This document shows positions 1 to 5,462 of a stretch of DNA of 5,528 nt, in pieces. A program made the translations under genes and the position numbers. Position 1 is the stretch's first letter. Every line of letters starts with the position of its first letter. The stretch comes from an uncultured Chlamydiae bacterium (GTDB taxonomy: Bacteria; Chlamydiota; Chlamydiia; Chlamydiales; SM23-39), in assembly GCA_903909295.1 (NCBI GenBank), contig CAIVVG010000035.1, positions 1 to 5,528 on the forward strand, written 5' to 3'. The notes under the pieces were generated by a model. That model made no database searches. It saw only the letters and a list, made by a program, of their open reading frames with translations, and was not told the DNA's origin.

Positions 1-3
1 CTA

Positions 4-660
4 TCAATTAGCGGCGCGCCAGCGGGCCTTGAAGTAGCCGTCGATCCCGTCGGCGATGCCGCGGGCTAACTTCTCTTGGTACTCACGGCTTTTTAAGAGA
101 GATCGCTCTTGGGCATTGGAAATGAACCCCCCTTCCACCAGCACAGAGGGCATCTGGGTTTCTCGTATGACGTAAAAGTTCCTGTTTTTCACTCCGCGCG
201 ATGTGGCTAGAGTGCGTCTCAGAACGCGCGATAAAATCGCATCGGCCAGTTTCTTAGAGGCTTTAGTGCGCGCTTTGGTCTCTTTGGAGTCGTAGAAAAA
301 GACCTCGATCCCTTGGGCGGCAGTGGCTCGGGCAGAATTGAAGTGGATGCTCACAAAGATGTTGCTGCTGGCCTGGTTGGCCACCTCGACCCGATCGGCC
401 AATGGGACAAAGATGTCTGTGTTGCGGGTCATAATTACTCGGTATCCGAGCTGGTCGAGATATTTTTTCACAAGGCGCGCTGTCTGGAGAGCGATCCGCT
501 TCTCTTCACAGTAGGGCATGTGCGCGCGGGCCCCTTGATCAGTCCCTCCATGGCCAGCGTCAATCACGACCGTGGGGGCAGCAGGGGGGGCTGTGATGAC
601 AGACCCGACCGAGGCCGATACACTTGAGAAGAAAGCGAGAAAAATGAGCAGCACCCGCAT
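4..660 (-). CDS. amiA: N-acetylmuramoyl-L-alanine amidase (Amidase_3), secreted, AmiA type
   Basis: A 218-residue zinc amidase that cleaves the bond between N-acetylmuramic acid and L-alanine of peptidoglycan, acting in the periplasm. Residues 1-16 look like a signal peptide (Arg2, a hydrophobic run VLLIFLAFF, probable cleavage after VSA16). The catalytic domain fills residues 30-210. Visible Amidase_3 motifs are DAGHGGTDQGA (His37), EEK (Glu53), SIHFN (His106) and VEGGF (Glu176). By family knowledge the two His and Glu53 bind zinc and Glu176 is catalytic. It is a bare catalytic domain, with no AMIN or SPOR wall-binding part. The start is set by the signal peptide; only a weak GGTG ribosome site precedes it. 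TGA is followed directly by an in-frame TAG. It lies downstream of murE on the same strand, but an opposite-strand gene separates them. An SxxK tetrad (Ser187-Lys190) is present; chlamydial AmiA is reported to have a second, penicillin-sensitive carboxypeptidase activity, but whether this motif serves it is unknown. Confidence 0.93.
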   Translation of the reverse strand: MRVLLIFLAFFSSVSASVGSVITAPPAAPTVVIDAGHGGTDQGARAHMPYCEEKRIALQTARLVKKYLDQLGYRVIMTRNTDIFVPLADRVEVANQASSNIFVSIHFNSARATAAQGIEVFFYDSKETKARTKASKKLADAILSRVLRRTLATSRGVKNRNFYVIRETQMPSVLVEGGFISNAQERSLLKSREYQEKLARGIADGIDGYFKARWRAAN

Positions 661-690
661 ACGACACCAGGATCGCAGAGAGAGGCTTTT

Positions 691-780
691 GATTCAAGAG
701 TTTGCTTGAACGCACTCTCCTGTATTAAAAAATATTCTAGAATAGCCACATCGTTGAAAAAAATGTTTTTGCGTTGAATC
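691..780. promoter_or_regulatory. Divergent intergenic region with inverted repeats
   Basis: The 162 bases between the amiA start and the membrane protein start hold both 5' regions. Seen directly: the hairpin TTCAAG/CTTGAA at 693-710 with a 6-base loop; a perfect 12-bp palindrome TATTCTAGAATA at 733-744; and GATTCAA at 691-697 mirrored by TTGAATC at 774-780. TTGAA or TTCAA half-sites recur through the interval. These could be operator sites for the divergent pair, but AT-rich intergenic DNA produces such matches easily and no regulator can be named. Confidence 0.3.
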
Positions 781-797
781 TCTTTTTTTGATATGTT
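769..797 (+). promoter_or_regulatory. Weak candidate promoter of the proline-rich membrane protein gene
   Basis: TTGCGT (769-774) and TATGTT (792-797) are spaced by 17 bases, matching 3/6 and 4/6 of the sigma-70 consensus. A transcript from here would begin near 805, just ahead of the GAGGA ribosome site, which agrees with the start chosen at 823 and argues against the ATG at 793. The boxes are poor, so this is a suggestion only. Confidence 0.2.
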
Positions 798-810
798 CTT
801 TGCTTCAAAT

Positions 811-815
811 GAGGA
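811..815 (+). promoter_or_regulatory. Ribosome binding site that decides the start of the membrane protein
   Basis: GAGGA lies 7 bases before ATG 823, an ideal Shine-Dalgarno spacing. The in-frame ATG ten codons upstream (793) has only pyrimidine-rich sequence before it, so 823 is the better start. Confidence 0.75.
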
Positions 816-822
816 AAGAACA

Positions 823-1950
823 ATGGCCACTGGACTTCAAGGCATAGTCATCGGCGGAGCTGCCTCTTGGCTCTCCGGAAATATCGAGCAACTTGCAAAC
901 CAACGATCTCCCCATGCGTGGGGTCGAGTCGCCTTGGCAGCCAATCACCTTTTTTTGGCGCTCGGGGTTGTCTTGCAACAAAGCGGGGGAACAGGAGCTC
1001 TGTTTTCTCTTGCAGCCAAAACAGTACTTGTTCTCACCCCCTTCGCCATGTTGAATGGCTTTAGAGGAGCACCCCTCAATGAAACTCACGTCAGGCGTGA
1101 CGCTCATTTCTTTTTTATTGCGACCGCAGTCTGTGGGGTGGCGCTTATAGCTCTTGGAAATATTGCTGGGGGAGTCGGTATTCTAGCTATGCTTGCATGG
1201 GAGAAAAGTAGACGAGGGGAAGGAACCTTGGTTCATCGCTCCTTGAACGGGGGATGTGCCCTCCTCGCAGGAATCGGCTATGCCGGATGGATTCTCTCTA
1301 CAGGAAACATCATTTCCCGCGTGGCTCTCTGTGCCACCGGCCTACTTGGCCTCGCGAGCATTTTTTCTCATACGGGTGTAGAGGCTGGACCTCCCCAAGA
1401 TCCCCACCAACCACCACCTCCTTATATGCCTCCGCGTGCAGCCACTCCTGTTAATGCACCTGCACCAACCCATGTGCCAGAGCCATACCAACCGCCTAAC
1501 CCTCCAGCAGTGTTCCACCACCCAGCTCCTCCTCCAATAGTCTATATGGATCTTCGTGGCACTCCTTTTACCGCGCCGCCACCAGCCGGTCCGAGACTCC
1601 AGGAGCATGTGGGTCGAGGTGGTCGCGGAAATGAGGGGGCTTCTCGCAGTGGACAGCCCAGCTGGTGGCATCTCAGCTCGGCTTGGTCTACGTTCTCTCC
1701 ACGGCCCCCCGCTCCTTCTCGAGCAGTCCCGGCAGCAGCAGCGCCGCCGCCTGTGGCCCCTGCTAGAGGTGGCTCGGCCCGGCATTCCTTCTCTACCCAA
1801 CCTCCTGCTCCTTCACTGCCCGTAGGCCGTGCTCCAGGTGGCTTGGCCTGGTCTACGCTCTCTCGTCAACCATCCGCTCCTCCTCGAGTTCCTCCGGCAG
1901 CCCCTTCTCGAGGTGGTTCAATGCGCTCTCCCAAGGCCCCTTTCAGGTAA
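823..1950 (+). CDS. Polytopic membrane protein with long proline-rich tail, function unknown
   Basis: I do not recognise this 375-residue protein. The start at 823 is chosen for its GAGGA site. Residues 1-185 are strongly hydrophobic, with segments near 34-52, 57-77, 95-126 (long enough for two helices), 142-160 and 163-182 plus a short apolar run at 5-17: about five or six membrane spans in all. Residues 186-375 form a low-complexity tail rich in Pro, Ala, Ser, Arg and Gly. It carries PPPPY at 197-201 (fits the WW-domain ligand PPxY), several PxxP motifs beside Arg, and three imperfect repeats at 287-368. No catalytic motif is visible. It sits between amiA and murE on the opposite strand and overlaps the murE end by 8 bases, so it looks like an insertion into an older gene pair. 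A chlamydial membrane or inclusion protein with an exposed tail is one possibility. The classic Inc layout of two close helices does not fit well. Confidence 0.78.
   Translation: MATGLQGIVIGGAASWLSGNIEQLANQRSPHAWGRVALAANHLFLALGVVLQQSGGTGALFSLAAKTVLVLTPFAMLNGFRGAPLNETHVRRDAHFFFIATAVCGVALIALGNIAGGVGILAMLAWEKSRRGEGTLVHRSLNGGCALLAGIGYAGWILSTGNIISRVALCATGLLGLASIFSHTGVEAGPPQDPHQPPPPYMPPRAATPVNAPAPTHVPEPYQPPNPPAVFHHPAPPPIVYMDLRGTPFTAPPPAGPRLQEHVGRGGRGNEGASRSGQPSWWHLSSAWSTFSPRPPAPSRAVPAAAAPPPVAPARGGSARHSFSTQPPAPSLPVGRAPGGLAWSTLSRQPSAPPRVPPAAPSRGGSMRSPKAPFR
1681..1926 (+). repeat. Three imperfect in-frame repeats in the proline-rich tail
   Basis: Protein residues 287-320, 321-342 and 343-368 share the plan W/H-S-x-x-S, then PPAPS or PSAPP, then a Pro/Ala run ending in a Gly-Gly turn (ARGGSAR, APGGLA, SRGGSMR). 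At DNA level related blocks such as TGGTCTACG.TCTCT recur at 1685 and 1849, and GGTGGCT at 1768 and 1837. The copies differ in length (34, 22 and 26 residues), so expansion by slippage followed by drift is likely. Confidence 0.6.
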
Positions 1951-3376
1951 GGCAGAAGGCTTGAGCGATTGCAACGTCGTCGAAAGGGACGGTCTGGTGC
2001 GCAAAAATCTGCACCTTTTCGTGCCCTTTTCCTGTAATTAGTACAATGTCTCCCTCTTCCGCTTGGGTCACGGCGCGGCGGATTGCTTGTTTCCGATCGA
2101 GCTCGACCTCATGCGGACAGGAGAGCGCGGCGGTGATTTGCCGCGCAATTTCTTGGGGGTCCTCTGAGCGGGGGTTGTCCGCAGTGACAATGACCCGGTC
2201 GGCGAACTTTTGTGCAGCGAGGGCCATTTGTGTGCGACGAGCGGGGTCCCGATTGCCGCCGCAGCCAAATACGACCCAGATCTTTCGGGTAGTTAGTTCT
2301 CTTAATGTCTTGAGCACATTTTCTAGCGATTCGCCGGTATGTGCGTAGTCGACAAAGATCCGGAAGGGCTTGTTCACTACAACCTCTTCTAAGCGCCCTG
2401 GCACGGCGCGAGAGCGTTCGAGTGCGGTTGCTATTTCAGGCAGTGTGGCTCCGCGGTGGAGTCCCACTGCGGTCGCTGCGAGGAGGTTATAGACATTGAA
2501 CCGACCCATTAGATGACTTCGAAATGGGTGGCTGCTCTCTTGGAAGGTCACAGTGAAGTAGGTCCCTGTAGGAGAAAACGCAATGTCGGTGGCGCGGATA
2601 TCGGCTTTTCGATCAATCCCATAGGTCCAATGTGGGCACTGGACTTTTTCCAGCATGAATGGAGTCCACTCATTGTCTGCGTTGAGGAGGGCTCTTTCGC
2701 GGGTCCTCTCCATGAGGCGCCGTTTTGCTAACGCATACTGTTCGACTGTTTTGTGGTAATCGAGGTGGTCGGGATAGAGGTTCGTAAAGATGCCGACGGT
2801 AAACTCGATGAGGTCGACTCTTCCTTGGGTCAAGCCGTGAGAGGAGACTTCGACGGCAGCCCCTTTGCAGCCCGAGTCGCACATTTCGCGGAGCAGTTTG
2901 TGATTGGCAATCGCATCGTGGGTGGTGTGCGTAGAGGGAAAGCGCCTCTCTCGGATCGCCGTTTCCACCGTGCTGATGAGGCCGCAAGGAACCCCGAGTT
3001 GCTCGAGCAGATACTGCACCAGATAGGTGGTCGTCGTTTTCCCCTTGCTTCCCGTAATCCCCACCGTAACAAGTTCTTTGGAGGGGTGGCCGTAAAAGCG
3101 GGCCGCCAGGGGAGCTTCCAAGGCCTGTACATGAGGGGTGATGATCTGGGCCGCCTTGCAAAAAGGGTCGTAGAGATCGGTGACGATGGCCGCGGCCCCC
3201 GCCTCAAGCGCTTTGGGGATGAAGGTGGCTCCATCCACAGTGGCCCCTTTTTTTGCAAAAAAAAGGTTACCGGGACTCACTTTTCGGGAGTCAGAGGTGA
3301 GGCCAGTAATCTCGACCGAAGCATTCCCTCGGACTTGAACCTCGCTCTCTTTTAGAATCAACTGTCTTAACTTCAT
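1943..3376 (-). CDS. murE: UDP-N-acetylmuramoyl-tripeptide synthetase, meso-DAP-adding (MurE)
   Basis: A 477-residue Mur ligase that uses ATP to add meso-diaminopimelate to UDP-MurNAc-L-Ala-D-Glu in the cytoplasm. Domains in order: UDP-substrate domain (1-100), central ATPase domain with P-loop GITGSKGKTTT (106-116), C-terminal domain from about 330. Other landmarks are EVSSHGL (176-182), TNLYPDHLDYH (198-208), Lys218 in LAKRRL at the place of the carbamylated lysine, GRFNVYNLLAA (291-301), VDYAHT (342-347), FGCGGNRD (370-377) and ITGKGHE (447-453). DNPRSEDP (400-407) holds the DNPR signature of diaminopimelate-adding enzymes rather than lysine-adding ones. The usual TTPD substrate motif reads TTHD here (151-154). 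Length is typical. The start MKLRQLI matches the N-terminus expected for the family. A tRNA-Arg gene ends 6 bases upstream, and the only ribosome site lies inside it. Confidence 0.97.
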   Translation of the reverse strand: MKLRQLILKESEVQVRGNASVEITGLTSDSRKVSPGNLFFAKKGATVDGATFIPKALEAGAAAIVTDLYDPFCKAAQIITPHVQALEAPLAARFYGHPSKELVTVGITGSKGKTTTTYLVQYLLEQLGVPCGLISTVETAIRERRFPSTHTTHDAIANHKLLREMCDSGCKGAAVEVSSHGLTQGRVDLIEFTVGIFTNLYPDHLDYHKTVEQYALAKRRLMERTRERALLNADNEWTPFMLEKVQCPHWTYGIDRKADIRATDIAFSPTGTYFTVTFQESSHPFRSHLMGRFNVYNLLAATAVGLHRGATLPEIATALERSRAVPGRLEEVVVNKPFRIFVDYAHTGESLENVLKTLRELTTRKIWVVFGCGGNRDPARRTQMALAAQKFADRVIVTADNPRSEDPQEIARQITAALSCPHEVELDRKQAIRRAVTQAEEGDIVLITGKGHEKVQIFAHQTVPFDDVAIAQAFCLT

Positions 3377-3382
3377 AATATT

Positions 3383-3455
3383 CGTCCTCGGCGGGAATTG
3401 AACCCGCGACCTGTCACTTAGGAGGCGACCGCTCTATCCGCTGAGCTACGAGAAC
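3383..3455 (-). tRNA. tRNA-Arg, anticodon CCU (reads AGG)
   Basis: The minus strand folds into a full 73-base cloverleaf: acceptor GTTCTCG with CGAGGAC (one T-G pair), D stem GCTC/GAGC, anticodon stem GTCGC/GTGAC (one G-T pair) around loop CTCCTAA, variable AGGTC, T arm GCGGG-TTCAATT-CCCGC, discriminator G. The anticodon CCT assigns it to arginine codon AGG. No CCA is encoded, so the tail must be added by tRNA nucleotidyltransferase. It is followed 6 bases later by the murE ATG on the same strand, so the two are probably co-transcribed. Confidence 0.97.
3385..3389 (-). promoter_or_regulatory. murE ribosome binding site inside the tRNA acceptor stem
   Basis: On the minus strand GAGGA is followed by 8 bases and the murE ATG, a normal Shine-Dalgarno distance. 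These five bases are positions 67-71 of tRNA-Arg(CCU), the 3' strand of its acceptor stem. The 6 bases between tRNA and ATG (AATATT on the minus strand) contain no alternative site. Confidence 0.7.
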
Positions 3456-3498
3456 ATAGGAGGGTGTTTGGATTATTTTGGTTAGCTTTAGATTCATC

Positions 3499-3522
3499 GG
3501 CGCAAAAGAACCGAAAAATCGA
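3499..3522. repeat. Left copy of inverted repeat flanking the gnd unit
   Basis: CAAAAGAACCGAAAAATCGA at 3503-3522 is the exact reverse complement of 5428-5447. Allowing one mismatch the match extends to 24 bases (3499-3522 against 5428-5451, 23 of 24). This copy lies 44 bases upstream of the tRNA-Arg 5' end and ahead of the candidate promoter of the plus-strand unit. Confidence 0.85.
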
Positions 3523-3534
3523 CTGAACCTCAAA

Positions 3535-3565
3535 TTGCAAACACCGTCAAGACAAGTACTATAAA
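3535..3565 (+). promoter_or_regulatory. Candidate promoter of the 71-residue ORF and gnd
   Basis: TTGCAA at 3535-3540 (4/6) precedes TATAAA at 3560-3565 (5/6) with a long 19-base spacer; an alternative -10 TACTAT at 3557-3562 gives 16 bases. It lies about 75 bases upstream of ATG 3640 in the AT-rich interval between the divergent tRNA/murE and gnd units. The rest of 3456-3639 shows no other gene. Confidence 0.35.
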
Positions 3566-3639
3566 TGATTTGTCCTAATCTTGCCTAGCCAAAAATTACG
3601 CTCCTGTGTTATTCTGATGCTGTTTAAAATAAGGATGTT

Positions 3640-3855
3640 ATGATAAAATCAGTAGGGTGTTCAACCGATTTTTCCGGAGAAGCGTTTGAGAAAGTATGGA
3701 AGCTGGCGCAGGAGCGTGCTGAGGTCGCGCGCAAGGAGGAGGAGGGAAAAGGGATCGCTATAAAAAAAACAGCGTACGTTGCTGTACAAACCTGGTGTCC
3801 GACCATATTATTAAAAGACCCTCTTTCAAGAAAACGGCCTTTGGATGTAGGATAG
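3640..3855 (+). CDS. Small hypothetical protein directly upstream of gnd
   Basis: A possible 71-residue protein that I cannot assign to a family. AAGGA lies 4 bases before the ATG, rather close but usable. Residues 12-42 are highly charged and probably helical (a run of Glu, Lys and Arg around EVARKEEEGKG), followed by a short less polar stretch AYVAVQTWCPTILL and a basic end SRKRPLDVG. There is no signal peptide or membrane segment. The stop is only 4 bases before the gnd ATG and the last codons contain the gnd ribosome site AGGA, an arrangement that allows translational coupling. It could be a genuine small protein, a leader ORF, or the remnant of a larger gene. Its reality rests on spacing and ribosome site only. 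Confidence 0.45.
   Translation: MIKSVGCSTDFSGEAFEKVWKLAQERAEVARKEEEGKGIAIKKTAYVAVQTWCPTILLKDPLSRKRPLDVG
3849..3852 (+). promoter_or_regulatory. gnd ribosome binding site
   Basis: AGGA lies 7 bases before the gnd ATG at 3860 and sits within the last codons of the preceding small ORF, so ribosomes ending that ORF would stop on top of the gnd start region. Confidence 0.65.
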
Positions 3856-3859
3856 AACA

Positions 3860-5296
3860 ATGCAAGCGGATATTGGATTGATCGGTTTGGCTGTGATGGG
3901 CCAGAACTTAGTATTGAACATGGCTGACCACGGGTTTTCGGTGGCAGTCTACAATCGGACAGTTTCAAAGGTAGATGAGTTTTTGCAGGGGCCTGCAAAG
4001 GGAAAAACCATCATCGGTGCCCACGACTTGAAGCAGTTTGTCTCCCTGCTTAAAAAACCGCGCCGTATCATGCTCATGGTCAAAGCGGGAGATCCCGTCG
4101 ATGAGTTCATTGAGTTGCTCATCCCTTTGCTCGAGAAGGGGGACATCATCATCGACGGCGGCAATAGCCATTTCCCCGATAGTCAACGCCGTTTTGAAGA
4201 CCTGAAAAAGAGGGGCATTCTCTTTGTTGGTGCAGGAGTGTCTGGCGGGGAAGAGGGCGCTCGCCATGGCCCATCGATTATGCCAGGGGGCAATCCTGAG
4301 GCATGGCCCCACGTAAAGCCGATCTTCCAGGCCATTGCTGCCCGCTCCGAAGATGGAGCTCCTTGCTGTGATTGGGTTGGAGAAGGGGGAGCTGGCCATT
4401 ATGTTAAAATGGTTCACAATGGCATTGAGTATGGCGATATGCAGCTTATTTGCGAGGCGTTTGATCTGTTGCAGAGGAACACCTCTCATGCAGAGCTGGC
4501 CAAGACATTTGGAGCGTGGAATGAGGGGCCCCTCAATAGTTATCTGATTGAGATCACTGCGCAGATTTTGGCTTACAAAGATACCGATGGAAAACCTCTG
4601 CTCGATAAAATTCTCGACGTCGCGGGACAAAAGGGGACGGGGAAGTGGACCGGCATTGAGGCTCTCAGTCAGGGCATTTCTCTCAGTTTGATTGTAGAAG
4701 CGGTATTTGCCCGCTGCCTTTCCTCTATGAAAGAGGACCGAGTTGCTGCGAGCCATCTCTACAAATCGCCCGAACATGCGCCCACTTTGGCCCATTTTTC
4801 AGATCTCGTTTCTCAAGCTCTCTATGCTTCAAAAATCATCAGCTATGCGCAAGGGTTTATGTTGATGCGCGCCGCTTCGGACGCTTACCAGTGGCAGCTC
4901 AATTTCGGTTCTATTGCCCTGATGTGGCGCGGGGGGTGTATTATCCGCAGTCGCTTCTTGGGAAATATCAAACAGGCTTATGACAAAAATCCCCAATTGA
5001 CTAGTCTGCTCGTCGATCCGGTCTTTGTAGGGGAAATTTCTAAAGCGGTGCCTGCCTGGCGCAAAGTCGTGGCAGAAGGGGTGCTCATGGGAGTTCCGTT
5101 GCCCTGTTTTTCTACGGCGTTGGCTTTCTTTGACGGCTACCGCAGCGCAAGGCTTCCTGCGAACTTATTGCAGGCGCAGAGAGACTTTTTCGGAGCACAT
5201 ACCTACGAAAGAGTGGACCGCCCTCGCGGACAGTTCTTCCACACGAACTGGACGGGGACTGGCGGCAATATCAGCTCCTCTTCCTATAACGCGTAG
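3860..5296 (+). CDS. gnd: 6-phosphogluconate dehydrogenase, decarboxylating
   Basis: A 478-residue cytoplasmic enzyme of the oxidative pentose phosphate pathway. It converts 6-phosphogluconate to ribulose 5-phosphate and CO2 with reduction of NADP. The Rossmann domain opens with GLIGLAVMGQNL (6-17), and NRT at 32-34 is the 2'-phosphate recognition site typical of NADP preference. Next come IIDGGNS (97-103), the substrate loop GVSGGEEGARHGPSIMPGG (126-144), and the catalytic block YVKMVHNGIEYGD with Lys183, His186, Asn187 and Glu190, at the same numbers as in the sheep enzyme. DVAGQKGTGKW (253-263) and the C-terminal RDFFGAHTYERVDRPRGQFFHTNW (Arg441, His461) complete the helical domain and the tail that reaches the partner subunit's site. 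Length is as expected for the roughly 470-480 residue dimeric form, and all key residues are intact. No clear intrinsic terminator follows. Confidence 0.98.
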   Translation: MQADIGLIGLAVMGQNLVLNMADHGFSVAVYNRTVSKVDEFLQGPAKGKTIIGAHDLKQFVSLLKKPRRIMLMVKAGDPVDEFIELLIPLLEKGDIIIDGGNSHFPDSQRRFEDLKKRGILFVGAGVSGGEEGARHGPSIMPGGNPEAWPHVKPIFQAIAARSEDGAPCCDWVGEGGAGHYVKMVHNGIEYGDMQLICEAFDLLQRNTSHAELAKTFGAWNEGPLNSYLIEITAQILAYKDTDGKPLLDKILDVAGQKGTGKWTGIEALSQGISLSLIVEAVFARCLSSMKEDRVAASHLYKSPEHAPTLAHFSDLVSQALYASKIISYAQGFMLMRAASDAYQWQLNFGSIALMWRGGCIIRSRFLGNIKQAYDKNPQLTSLLVDPVFVGEISKAVPAWRKVVAEGVLMGVPLPCFSTALAFFDGYRSARLPANLLQAQRDFFGAHTYERVDRPRGQFFHTNWTGTGGNISSSSYNA

Positions 5297-5335
5297 ATAA
5301 GAAAAATAACGGTTCATCTTCATCGGGTTATAAAT

Positions 5336-5414
5336 TAAACCGCGGAGACACAGAGAACACCCTCTCAGAGAAAAATAAAGAATCAATGATACTTTCTCTG
5401 TGAGGGTGTTCTGT
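5336..5414. repeat. Hairpin-forming intergenic repeat element
   Basis: Forty bases after gnd, AAACCGCGGAGACACAGAG leads into a long inverted repeat. Arms 5354-5373 and 5393-5412 pair over 20 bp with one mismatch around a 19-base AT-rich loop. No T run follows on either strand, so it does not read as an ordinary terminator. The CCGCGGAGACACAGAG start resembles a dispersed intergenic repeat type that I remember from various environmental bacteria, a recollection that needs a search. A miniature mobile or REP-like element is the likeliest reading. Confidence 0.65.
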
Positions 5415-5427
5415 AAAAAAATTTTGA

Positions 5428-5451
5428 TCGATTTTTCGGTTCTTTTGAGCC
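5428..5451. repeat. Right copy of inverted repeat flanking the gnd unit
   Basis: TCGATTTTTCGGTTCTTTTG at 5428-5447 is the exact reverse complement of 3503-3522, with GCC continuing the match after one mismatch. It follows the hairpin element by 15 bases. In this orientation it reads in the same sense relative to plus-strand DNA as the left copy reads relative to the tRNA-murE transcript. Confidence 0.85.
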
Positions 5452-5462
5452 TATTTTCGATT

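Noticed and set aside
793..822. Upstream in-frame ATG of the membrane protein
   Set aside because: No ribosome site precedes it, whereas ATG 823 has GAGGA at 7-base spacing.
564..830. 88-codon minus-strand open frame across the amiA start region
   Set aside because: It overlaps the amiA signal peptide region in another frame and the intergenic region, with no family features.
1342..1800. Arg-rich minus-strand open frame opposite the proline-rich tail
   Set aside because: Runs of Arg, Trp and Cys are what the complement of proline-rich coding DNA gives; the plus-strand frame has the better start and a coherent membrane domain.
2753..3355. 200-codon plus-strand open frame antisense to murE
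   Set aside because: It is fully covered by a clear MurE with all motifs; the composition (Arg/Gly/Asp-rich) is typical of an antisense shadow.
3733..3746. AAGGAGGAGGAGG run that resembles a strong ribosome site
   Set aside because: No start codon follows at a usable distance; the run simply encodes the Glu-rich stretch of the small ORF.
3965..4795. Long open frame (276 codons) antisense to gnd
   Set aside because: It lies wholly inside the intact gnd gene, shows no recognisable domain, and is the kind of shadow frame that codon use of gnd produces.
5354..5412. Long hairpin after gnd as a rho-independent terminator
   Set aside because: The stem is followed by GTAAAAAAA on the plus strand and CTGTGTCTCC on the minus strand, so neither side has the T run needed.
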